A DNA stretch of 64,000 nucleotides from Amycolatopsis taiwanensis DSM 45107 (lineage in GTDB: Bacteria; Actinomycetota; Actinomycetes; Mycobacteriales; Pseudonocardiaceae): positions 288,748-352,747 of the forward strand of contig NZ_KI912601.1 of NCBI RefSeq assembly GCF_000519205.1, read 5' to 3'. Each line of letters begins with the position of its first letter. Within the stretch, counting starts at the first letter, position 1. This document shows positions 58,181 to 64,000 of the stretch, piece by piece. A program made the translations under genes and the position numbers. The notes under the pieces are model-generated. The model searched no databases, was not told the origin of the DNA, and worked only from the letters and a program-made list of their open reading frames with translations.

Positions 58181-59433
58181 GGGCGAACCGTCGGGAGACC
58201 CTGACCGTGCTGGCGTCCGTGCTCGGTCCCACGGTCGCGGGCGGCGTCATCAAGCGACGGCCCCGGGTCATGGGCGTGCTGGGGGCCATGCGGGCGGACC
58301 GCCGCGCGGTACGGGTGATGCAGGAGTTGCGGGCACGTCGCGGTGATACTCCGCTTCAGCTGGCCGTGCCGGGGCGCTCGCTCACGCTCGTGCTCTCCCC
58401 CGAGGACGTCGGGCGGGTGCTGGCCGACTCGCCGTCGGAGTTCACGCCCGCGAACTGGGAGAAAACCACCGCGCTGAGCCAGTTTCAGCCGCACGGCGTG
58501 CTGATTTCCAGCGGCGCGTCCCGCACGAGTCGCCGCGACTTCACCGAACGGGTGCTCGAGACCGCGGAACCGGCCCACCAGCTGACTTCGGTGATCAAGG
58601 CCAAAATCCACGAGGAAACCGCGCTGCTGCCCGAGACGCTGGACTGGCCGACGTTCGCGCCGGTGTGGTGGCGGATCGTGCGCCGGATCACGCTCGGAGA
58701 CGGGGCGCGGGACGACGAGTTGACCACCGACCTGCTGGGGCGCCTGCGGCTGGCCGCCAACTGGGCCTTCCTCCATCCCCGCCGGCCAGGTTCACGGGCG
58801 GAGTTCCGCCGGCGGCTGGGCACACATCTGGAGCGCGCGGAAGAAGACAGCCTCGCCGGGATGATCGCGCGTACCGGCCCGTCCGGGGACATCGATGCCG
58901 CGAGCCAGGTCGCGCACTGGCTGTTCGCGTTCGATGCGGCCGGCATGACCGCCTTCCGGACGCTGGCGTTGCTCGCCACGCATTCCGGCGCGCACCGGCA
59001 GGCCGCCGGCGCGTCCGGTCCGGAACTGCCGTACCTGCGTGCGAGCGTGCTGGACACGGTCCGGCTCTGGCCCACCACCCCGATCATCCTGCGGGACACC
59101 ACGAAGGACCTGGAGTGGAATGGCACCCGGCTGACCGCCGGAACCGGTCTACTGATCTTCACCCCGTTCTTCCACCGCGACGACGAGAACCTGCCCTACG
59201 CGCACAGTTTCACCCCGGAGATCTGGCTCGACGGGCGGGCGAAGGAAAACCCCGCACTGGTGCCGTTCAGCGGCGGCCCCGGCGAGTGCCCTGGCCGCAA
59301 CCTCGTACTGCTGACCACCAGCATCCTGCTCGCCGACCTGCTCGGCTACCACCTGACCTCGCGCGAGCCGTTGGGCCCGAACCGGCCACTACCATCCACT
59401 TTGGACAACTTCGGGCTGACGTTCGCCCGCTAG
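58177..59433 (+). CDS. Cytochrome P450
   Basis: 418 residues. Haem-binding VPFSGGPGECPGRNLVLLTTS with ligand Cys near 371, PEIWLDGRAKENP (meander) and I-helix FAFDAAGMTAFRTLAL. The usual ExxR helix appears as SVLDTVRLWPTTP, with Asp in place of Glu, an unusual but tolerated change. Monooxygenase with unknown substrate; no ferredoxin gene nearby. Coupled to the preceding HSL hydrolase. Confidence 0.92.
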   Translation: MRANRRETLTVLASVLGPTVAGGVIKRRPRVMGVLGAMRADRRAVRVMQELRARRGDTPLQLAVPGRSLTLVLSPEDVGRVLADSPSEFTPANWEKTTALSQFQPHGVLISSGASRTSRRDFTERVLETAEPAHQLTSVIKAKIHEETALLPETLDWPTFAPVWWRIVRRITLGDGARDDELTTDLLGRLRLAANWAFLHPRRPGSRAEFRRRLGTHLERAEEDSLAGMIARTGPSGDIDAASQVAHWLFAFDAAGMTAFRTLALLATHSGAHRQAAGASGPELPYLRASVLDTVRLWPTTPIILRDTTKDLEWNGTRLTAGTGLLIFTPFFHRDDENLPYAHSFTPEIWLDGRAKENPALVPFSGGPGECPGRNLVLLTTSILLADLLGYHLTSREPLGPNRPLPSTLDNFGLTFAR

Positions 59434-59510
59434 GCGGTGTTTCCAAGCGCGCGCCCGTGATCACCTCGGCCGGAAACACGGACTTCGAGGCACGCTCTGG
59501 ACGCTATCCG
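59434..59510. repeat. Hairpin repeat, copy 2 (after the P450 gene)
   Basis: Begins right after the P450 TAG. Perfect 8-bp arms GTGTTTCC (59437-59444) and GGAAACAC (59472-59479) enclose GCGCGCGCCC...; then GGACTTCGAG..CACGCTCT. Shares the frame of the copy at 38761, and its arms differ from 62543 in a compensated way. Confidence 0.78.
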
Positions 59511-59602
59511 AAAGTGTTGATTTGCCGCGGTAAACGGTTTCTGGTGATTGAACGGCCCGGACACCGGGTATCGCCAGGGACGGAACCGTTTAGGAGGGAC
59601 AA

Positions 59603-60154
59603 ATGGCCGCTACCGAGCAAGTCGACCTCATCTCCGTCATCACCAGCGACCACCGCGAGGTGGAGGGCGCCTTCCAGGAGCTGGAAAGCGGGCGCGGCAC
59701 CCCGGAATACCGCCGCGGGCTCGTCGACCACGTCATCAGCGAGCTGGTGCGGCACTCCGTCGCCGAGGAGCAGTTCATGTACCCGGCGGCTCGCCGGCAC
59801 CTCGACAACGGCGACGAGCTGGCCGACCACGAGATCGCCGAACACGCCGAGGCCGAGCGGGTCATGAAGGAGCTGGAGGACCTGCCGGCGACCAAACCCC
59901 GCTTCGAAGAGCTGATGCGCGACCTGATGAACGACATCCGGCACCACATCGAGGACGAAGAACACGACCTGCTGCCGAAGCTTCAGCAGGCCTGCCCGCC
60001 GGAACAGCTGCGCGACCTCGGCGAAAAGATCGTCCGCGCCAAGAAGTTCGCGCCGACCCGCCCCCACCCGTCCGCACCGGACAAGCCACCGGCCAACCTG
60101 ATCCTCGACCCCGGCGCCGGGCTCATCGACCGCCTTCGCGACGCGCTCAAGTGA
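59603..60154 (+). CDS. Hemerythrin-domain protein
   Basis: 183 residues. Hemerythrin HHE pattern: DHREVEGAFQELESG, HVISELVRHSVAEEQFMYPAARRHL, HEIAEHAEAERVMKEL, IRHHIEDEEHDLLPKLQ, giving H/E ligands for a diiron site. Binds O2 or NO or serves in stress response. RBS AGGAGG nine bases before the ATG. A 13-base duplication (GCGCTCAAGTGA) at the stop codon suggests a local repeat expansion. Confidence 0.94.
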   Translation: MAATEQVDLISVITSDHREVEGAFQELESGRGTPEYRRGLVDHVISELVRHSVAEEQFMYPAARRHLDNGDELADHEIAEHAEAERVMKELEDLPATKPRFEELMRDLMNDIRHHIEDEEHDLLPKLQQACPPEQLRDLGEKIVRAKKFAPTRPHPSAPDKPPANLILDPGAGLIDRLRDALK

Positions 60155-60176
60155 ACGGCGCGCTCAAGTGAAAACC

Positions 60177-60212
60177 GCGAATGCCCTCCCCGGCGTCGGG
60201 GAGGGCATTCGC
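60177..60212. terminator. Bidirectional terminator hairpin
   Basis: Perfect 15-bp stem GCGAATGCCCTCCCC / GGGGAGGGCATTCGC with loop GGCGTC, between the hemerythrin stop (60154) and the udgX stop (60224). Confidence 0.94.
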
Positions 60213-60223
60213 CGGACACGCCG

Positions 60224-60850
60224 TCACGCCAGGACGGGGACCGCGGCCCGGAGGTCGGCCACCAGCGCCGCGTAGGCGGGTTCGCGATCGGGAGCGCGCA
60301 GCACCGACGACGGGTGAACGGTGGCCAGTACCTGCTCGGGATGGCCGTTCAACTCGGCGGGGGCGTCCAGCAGCACGCCACGGTGGTGCGTGACCCGGAA
60401 ATCGGGGCCCAGCACCGACTGGGCCGCGGTCGCGCCGAGCACGATCGCCAGCCTCGGCCGCACCGAGGCGAACTCGGCGATCAACCACGGGCGGCAGGCC
60501 ACGACCTCGGTCCGCGACGGCTTCTTGTGGATCCGCTGCTTGCCCCGCTCGCCCCGGCTGAACTTGAAGTGTTTCACCGCGTTGGTCACGTAGACCTCGT
60601 CCCGGTCGATGCCCGCCTCGGTCAACGCCCGGTCGAGCAGGCGCCCGGCCGGGCCGACGAAGGGCTCACCCGCGAGGTCCTCCCGGTCGCCCGGCTGTTC
60701 CCCCACGATGAGTGCCTTCGCGGGCACCGGCCCATCGCCGAACACCGTCTGCGTCGCGTCCTGATACAGGCCGCAGCCGCGGCACGAGCGGGCCGCCTCC
60801 CGCAGCCGGTCCAGGTCGGTGCTCTCCGGCACCCACTCCGCCGCTGTCAT
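60224..60850 (-). CDS. udgX: UdgX-type uracil-DNA glycosylase
   Basis: 208 residues. Motif A VGEQPGDREDLAGEPFVGPAGRLLD, motif B ATVHPSSVLRAP, and the [4Fe-4S] cysteines in SCRGCGLY and EVVACRPWL. The family-4-like fold has the UdgX insertion, here GKQRIHKKPSRTE. In M. smegmatis UdgX the loop KRRIH carries the His that becomes covalently linked to the abasic site; this copy has KQRIH and keeps that His (near residue 108). It thus should bind uracil-DNA irreversibly. The ATG overlaps the stop of the dehydrogenase gene. Confidence 0.92.
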   Translation of the reverse strand: MTAAEWVPESTDLDRLREAARSCRGCGLYQDATQTVFGDGPVPAKALIVGEQPGDREDLAGEPFVGPAGRLLDRALTEAGIDRDEVYVTNAVKHFKFSRGERGKQRIHKKPSRTEVVACRPWLIAEFASVRPRLAIVLGATAAQSVLGPDFRVTHHRGVLLDAPAELNGHPEQVLATVHPSSVLRAPDREPAYAALVADLRAAVPVLA

Positions 60851-62031
60851 GGTCGAAGCAACACCTTGATCGCGCCGTCCCGCTTCTGCTGGAACATCCG
60901 GTAGGCGGCCGGCGCCTCGTCCAGCGGCAGCCGGTGGGTGGCCAGGTCCTCGACGCCCAGCGGGTCGGTGTCGCCCCGCACGAGCGGCAGGAGGTCGTCG
61001 AGCCACCGGCGCACGTTCGCCTGGCCCATGCGCAGCTGGATCTGCTTGTCGAACAGTTCCATCATCGGCAGCGGATCCAGCATCCCGCCGTAGACCCCGC
61101 TCAGCGAGATCGTGCCGCCCCGCCGCACCGTCCGGATCGCCTGGTACAGCACGCTCAACTGGTCGACCCCGGCCCGTTCGGTCACCTTCGCGGCGAGCGC
61201 CTGCGGCAGCAGGCCCACGAACTGGTGCGCCAGCCACGTCGCGGGTGCGCCGTGCGCCTCCATGCCGACCGCGTCGATCACCGAGTCGGCGCCGCGGCCT
61301 TCGGTCAGCTCGCGCACCACGGCGGACACGTCGCGCTGGTCGCGAACGTCCACAGTGGTCACCCCGTACCGGGCGGCCATGGTGAGCCGCTCCGGCACCA
61401 GGTCCACCCCGATCACCATGCCCGCGCCGCGCAGGAGGGCGATCCGGCAGCGCATCTGCCCGATCGGCCCCAGTCCGAACACGACCACGGACCCGCCGTC
61501 GGGGACGCTCGCGTACTCCACGGCCTGCCAGGCCGTGGGCAGCACGTCCGACAGGTAGAGGAACCGCTCGTCGGGCGGCCCCTCCGGCACCTTGACCGGG
61601 CCGTAGTGCGCCTGCGGGACGCGCAGGTACTCCGCCTGCCCGCCCGGCACCTGGCCGTAGAGCCGGGTGTAACCGAACAGCGCCGCGCCCTTGCCCTGGT
61701 CACGCACCTGGGTGGTCTCGCATTGGGACTGCAGGCCCGAGGTGCACATGTAGCAGTGCCCGCACGAAATGTTGAACGGCACCACCACCCGGTCTCCCGG
61801 CCTGATCGAGCCGACCTCGGAGCCGACCTCTTCGACCACGCCCATCGGCTCGTGGCCAAGGATGTCGCCCGCGGACATGAACGGGCCCAGCACCTCGTAC
61901 AGGTGCAGGTCGGACCCGCAGATTCCGGAAGAGGTGACGCGCAGTACCGCGTCCGTGGGCTCGACGATCTTCGGATCCGCCACGGTGTCCACCCGGACAT
62001 CGCGTTTGCCGTGCCATGCGACAGCCTTCAT
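60847..62031 (-). CDS. Zinc-dependent alcohol dehydrogenase (glutathione-independent formaldehyde dehydrogenase-like)
   Basis: 394 residues. Catalytic zinc site ICGSDLHLYEV and GHEPMGVVEEVG; structural zinc cysteines CGHCYMCTSGLQSQC; NAD-binding VVVFGLGPIGQMRCRIALLRGAGMVIGVD. The subfamily resembles FdhA-type medium-chain dehydrogenases and includes a C-terminal helix pair. Coupled by ATGA to udgX, so formaldehyde or aldehyde detoxification and DNA repair may share a transcript. ATG at 62031 gives MKAVAWHGKRDV, a common start. Confidence 0.9.
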   Translation of the reverse strand: MKAVAWHGKRDVRVDTVADPKIVEPTDAVLRVTSSGICGSDLHLYEVLGPFMSAGDILGHEPMGVVEEVGSEVGSIRPGDRVVVPFNISCGHCYMCTSGLQSQCETTQVRDQGKGAALFGYTRLYGQVPGGQAEYLRVPQAHYGPVKVPEGPPDERFLYLSDVLPTAWQAVEYASVPDGGSVVVFGLGPIGQMRCRIALLRGAGMVIGVDLVPERLTMAARYGVTTVDVRDQRDVSAVVRELTEGRGADSVIDAVGMEAHGAPATWLAHQFVGLLPQALAAKVTERAGVDQLSVLYQAIRTVRRGGTISLSGVYGGMLDPLPMMELFDKQIQLRMGQANVRRWLDDLLPLVRGDTDPLGVEDLATHRLPLDEAPAAYRMFQQKRDGAIKVLLRP

Positions 62032-62073
62032 GCCGCTCGGTTGCCCGCCACGTGCCACGGCAAACCTGGGTCT

Positions 62074-62454
62074 CTAGTGGTCGCTGTCCAGCCAGCCGCG
62101 CTCGCGCACCAGGTCGAGCACGGTTTTGCGGACTCGCACGATCTGCTCGGCGGTCAGCGAAGGGACCGAGGTGAGCAGCGCTTCGGTCAACTCCTCCCGG
62201 AACTCCAGCGAGAACTCCAGGTACTCCACGTCCCTGGCCACGGCCGGGGCGTTGCGCACGATCCGCACGTTCGACGCCTTGGGGCCGCGCTCCCCTTCTT
62301 CGATCATGAACTCGACCACCGCGCCCGGCGCGATCAGCCTCTTGTCGACGTCGAGATCGTTGACGTGGACGAAAACGTCCTCGCCGCCGCCCTCCGGCGC
62401 CACAAAACCATACCCACGAATCTCGTCGAACCGGACGACCTTACCCGTTACCAC
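62074..62454 (-). CDS. Cold-shock domain protein with C-terminal extension
   Basis: 126 residues. Cold-shock domain in residues 1-66: TGKVVRFDEIRGYGFVAPEGGGEDVFVHVNDL includes RNP1-like GYGFV and RNP2-like VFVHV. Residues 67-126 are a helical extension (SLEFREELTEALLTSVPSLTAEQIVRVRKTVLDLVRERGW) seen in the actinobacterial CspB/CspC-like subgroup. Nucleic-acid chaperone. GTG start; the promoter is very close, giving a near-leaderless mRNA. Confidence 0.92.
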   Translation of the reverse strand: MVTGKVVRFDEIRGYGFVAPEGGGEDVFVHVNDLDVDKRLIAPGAVVEFMIEEGERGPKASNVRIVRNAPAVARDVEYLEFSLEFREELTEALLTSVPSLTAEQIVRVRKTVLDLVRERGWLDSDH

Positions 62455-62467
62455 CAGCGAACCCCGA

Positions 62468-62496
62468 TATATCTAGCAAACTGAATATCGCGTCAA
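62468..62496 (-). promoter_or_regulatory. Promoter of the cold-shock gene
   Basis: Minus-strand TTGACG (62496-62491) and GATATA (62473-62468) spaced 17 bases apart. The start should be near 62461, leaving only seven bases before the GTG. The best sigma-70-like match in this part of the window. Confidence 0.65.
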
Positions 62497-62538
62497 GGTA
62501 CCGCCTCGGCCCCGCTGCGCACAACGGCTGCGCACAAC

Positions 62539-62592
62539 GGCTGTGTTCGGCGGCGCGCCTTCCGCTCACCCGACGCACGAACACGGGTTTTT
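62539..62592. repeat. Hairpin repeat, copy 3 (between cold-shock and hydroxylase genes)
   Basis: Perfect 7-bp arms GTGTTCG (62543-62549) and CGAACAC (62578-62584) enclose GCGGCGCGCCTTCCGCTCACC...; tail GGGTTTTTG. The layout matches 38761 and 59434 (GTGTT...GCGCGC...AACACGG), but the arm bases differ on both sides in a way that preserves pairing. Confidence 0.65.
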
Positions 62593-62605
62593 GAATGTCG
62601 CCAGG

Positions 62606-63082
62606 CTACATCCTCCCGGCGGCGGACTTGATGGCCTCCCGGATGCGATGATACGTGCCGCACCGGCAGATGTTGCGGATGTCATCGAGATCGGCATCGG
62701 TGATCTCGCGACCCGCGGCCCGGGCCTGGCGGACCTTGGCGATGGCGGTCATGATCTGGCCGGGCTGGCAGTAGCCGCACTGGGCCACGTCATGGTCGAG
62801 CCAAGCCTGCTGCATCGGGTGCAACGCACCCGTTTGCCGGTCGGCGATCCCCTCGATCGTAGTGATCTCGTCGGTGGGCCGGATGTCGCCGACCGGCACC
62901 GCGCAGGGATTGAACGCCTTGCCGTTGATGTGGCTGGTGCACGCCTTGCACACTTCCAGCCCGCAGCCGTACTTGGGACCGGTGACACCGAGCAGGTCGC
63001 GCAGCACCCACAGCAGCCGCACGTTGTCCTCGGTGTCCACCGAAACCCGTTCTCCGTTGACGATGAACGTGTGATGTGGCAC
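62606..63082 (-). CDS. Molybdenum hydroxylase, [2Fe-2S] small subunit
   Basis: 158 residues. N-terminal plant-type ferredoxin cluster GPKYGCGLEVCKACTSHINGKAFNPC, then the helical domain cluster AQCGYCQPGQIMTAIAKVR...DIRNICRCGTYHRIREAI. Electron-transfer subunit of an aldehyde/isoquinoline oxidoreductase (IorA/CoxS family). GTG start after AGGGGAG. Encoded 81 bases after the large subunit in the same direction, so the order is large then small, unlike many xanthine dehydrogenase operons. Confidence 0.94.
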   Translation of the reverse strand: MPHHTFIVNGERVSVDTEDNVRLLWVLRDLLGVTGPKYGCGLEVCKACTSHINGKAFNPCAVPVGDIRPTDEITTIEGIADRQTGALHPMQQAWLDHDVAQCGYCQPGQIMTAIAKVRQARAAGREITDADLDDIRNICRCGTYHRIREAIKSAAGRM

Positions 63083-63163
63083 GAAAACTCCCCTGTCAGC
63101 GTTTGTTTGAGGTTCGAGGACTCACCTTGACCAGGGACCTGGCAGTTTCAGAACAGACTCTCA

Positions 63164-64000
63164 TCAGTACGTGTGGTCGAGTCCATCGGTAGGAGAATCG
63201 GGAATGGATGGCACGCGCGGCAACGGTTCGAAGGACAACGTGCCGTGGTTGATCGGGAACCGGGTCGGCATCGTCCCGGTGGCCCTGGCGTAGGCGCACG
63301 CGACCGCGCTGAGCGTGCTGGCCACCCCCAGTTCCCCGGCGCCGCCGGGATCACCGGTGGTCGCCGGCAGCACGATGATCCGCATCTCCGGCGGTGTGTT
63401 CCACTGTCGCGTGTAGAAGAAGTTGTCCCAGCTCGCCTCCAGCGGCAACCCCTTGTCGATGTGGAGGCTTTCGGTGAGTGCGAGGCCGATGCCGTCGTTG
63501 AGGCAACCCATCATCTGCGCTTCCAGCCCACGCGGGTTGATCGGCAGCCCGGCGTCGACGACCATGACCGCCCGGGTCACCCGCGGACCGGTCACGCCGT
63601 CACGCACCTTCCGATTGACCGTCTCGGGTCGACAGTCGACCTCCACCAACACCGCGCTACAACTTTTGTATTCGGCGTGGAAACCCACTCCCTGCGCCAT
63701 TCCCGGCGGAAGCTTGCGGCCCCACTCGCCTTCGCCGGCCAGCCGGTCCAGGACGGCCCGGAACCGATCCTCCTTGAGGAACGAGCGCCGCAGTTCGACC
63801 GGATCCCGGCCCATCTTCGCGGCCAGTTGATCGACGACGAGTTCCCGCGCACACACGACGTTGGGCGAGTAGACGTTGCGCATGCTGCCCGTATGGAAGT
63901 CGAGTTGGACCTCGCTGAGCAGTTGCGTCGTGGCCCCGAACGCGTAGGGCATCGACTGCGACAACTCGAAGACGGTCTCGGCGAAACCGAGGTTGCCGAC
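63164..64000 (-). CDS. Molybdenum hydroxylase, molybdopterin large subunit, N-terminal part outside window
   Basis: C-terminal 278 codons; the frame is open through the window edge. Contains SPNVVCARELVVDQLAAKMGRDPVELRRSFLKEDRFRAVLDR, VDAGLPINPRGLEAQMMGCLNDGIGLALTESLHI, and the terminal catalytic-type GDPGGAGELGVASTLSAVACAYARATG, with Glu in GAGELG as the expected base. Aldehyde dehydrogenase/isoquinoline-1-oxidoreductase (IorB) family; substrate unknown. Partner of the [2Fe-2S] subunit gene. Confidence 0.92.
   Translation of the reverse strand, partial: VGNLGFAETVFELSQSMPYAFGATTQLLSEVQLDFHTGSMRNVYSPNVVCARELVVDQLAAKMGRDPVELRRSFLKEDRFRAVLDRLAGEGEWGRKLPPGMAQGVGFHAEYKSCSAVLVEVDCRPETVNRKVRDGVTGPRVTRAVMVVDAGLPINPRGLEAQMMGCLNDGIGLALTESLHIDKGLPLEASWDNFFYTRQWNTPPEMRIIVLPATTGDPGGAGELGVASTLSAVACAYARATGTMPTRFPINHGTLSFEPLPRVPSIPDSPTDGLDHTY

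Noticed and set aside
1-64000. tRNA, rRNA or tmRNA genes
   Set aside because: No cloverleaf-like or rRNA-conserved stretches noticed on reading; a covariance scan was not possible here.

Overview
The window reads as chromosomal DNA of a high-GC actinomycete, most likely of the family Pseudonocardiaceae and close to Amycolatopsis. This rests on strong G/C third-position bias, frequent GTG starts and GGAGG-type ribosome sites. It also rests on gene content: a conservon (histidine kinase, roadblock, DUF742, GTPase), a fused isobutyryl-CoA mutase IcmF, a DUF485/MctC acetate symporter pair, a phosphofructokinase with pyrophosphate-type residues, a LAL-type LuxR regulator, a SARP-type regulator and UdgX. 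No phage, insertion sequence, rRNA, tRNA or CRISPR was seen. The species assignment is inference.

Layout. 1-4.2 kb: a cut-off F420/luciferase-type oxidoreductase, a 21-bp tandem-repeat field and icmF behind a leaderless-looking promoter. 4.2-9.7 kb: the four-gene conservon on the minus strand. 10.5-14.9 kb: DUF485-mctC, then a two-gene polyamine unit (PLP decarboxylase plus a fused AdoMet decarboxylase/spermidine synthase). 14.9-19.7 kb: small membrane proteins, a secreted transglycosylase, and an acyl-CoA dehydrogenase divergent from a TetR regulator. 20-25.8 kb: aldehyde dehydrogenase, LAL regulator, DUF4232 lipoprotein. 25.8-34.5 kb: central metabolism (thioesterase, pyruvate kinase, phosphofructokinase, DAHP synthase) with DUF2461, DedA and a NarL-type two-component pair. 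34.5-44.4 kb: oligoribonuclease-like exonuclease, PlsC acyltransferase, esterase, glycerate kinase, SARP regulator, methyltransferase, hydrolases, DUF427. 44.5-51 kb: topoisomerase IB, a HemK-like methyltransferase, CDGSH protein, a haem-oxygenase-fold protein, YbdK ligase, FAD-Rieske oxidoreductase and a methyltransferase. 51-59.5 kb: XRE regulator, SnoaL and NmrA proteins, then a four-gene set (ATP-grasp, S15 hydrolase, HSL hydrolase, cytochrome P450). 59.6-64 kb: hemerythrin, UdgX, zinc alcohol dehydrogenase, cold-shock protein and a molybdenum hydroxylase cut by the window end.

Two findings stand out. First, a family of short open reading frames recurs at least seven times (19.8, 26.8, 36.8, 37.4, 37.6, 47.6 and 52.8 kb). 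Their start is like MTPLVSTRGxQGDHRAR and their end like RPVDTIAVARKLAKE. Each intact copy except the one at 37.6 kb stops on, or within one base of, the start codon of an unrelated downstream gene. Three of them also start on the stop codon of the gene before, by ATGA overlaps. They look like a dispersed coding repeat wedged between genes so as to keep translational coupling. I do not recognise it as a described family. Second, a 23-codon leader ORF carrying the run Tyr-Phe-Trp-Phe lies just before the DAHP synthase gene, with a hairpin after it. This is the expected layout of an aromatic amino acid attenuator.

Other repeat layers are a hairpin repeat with compensated stem changes (38.8, 59.4 and 62.5 kb) and short tandem arrays built on a GAGTTC-containing 21-bp unit (0.6 and 51.1 kb).
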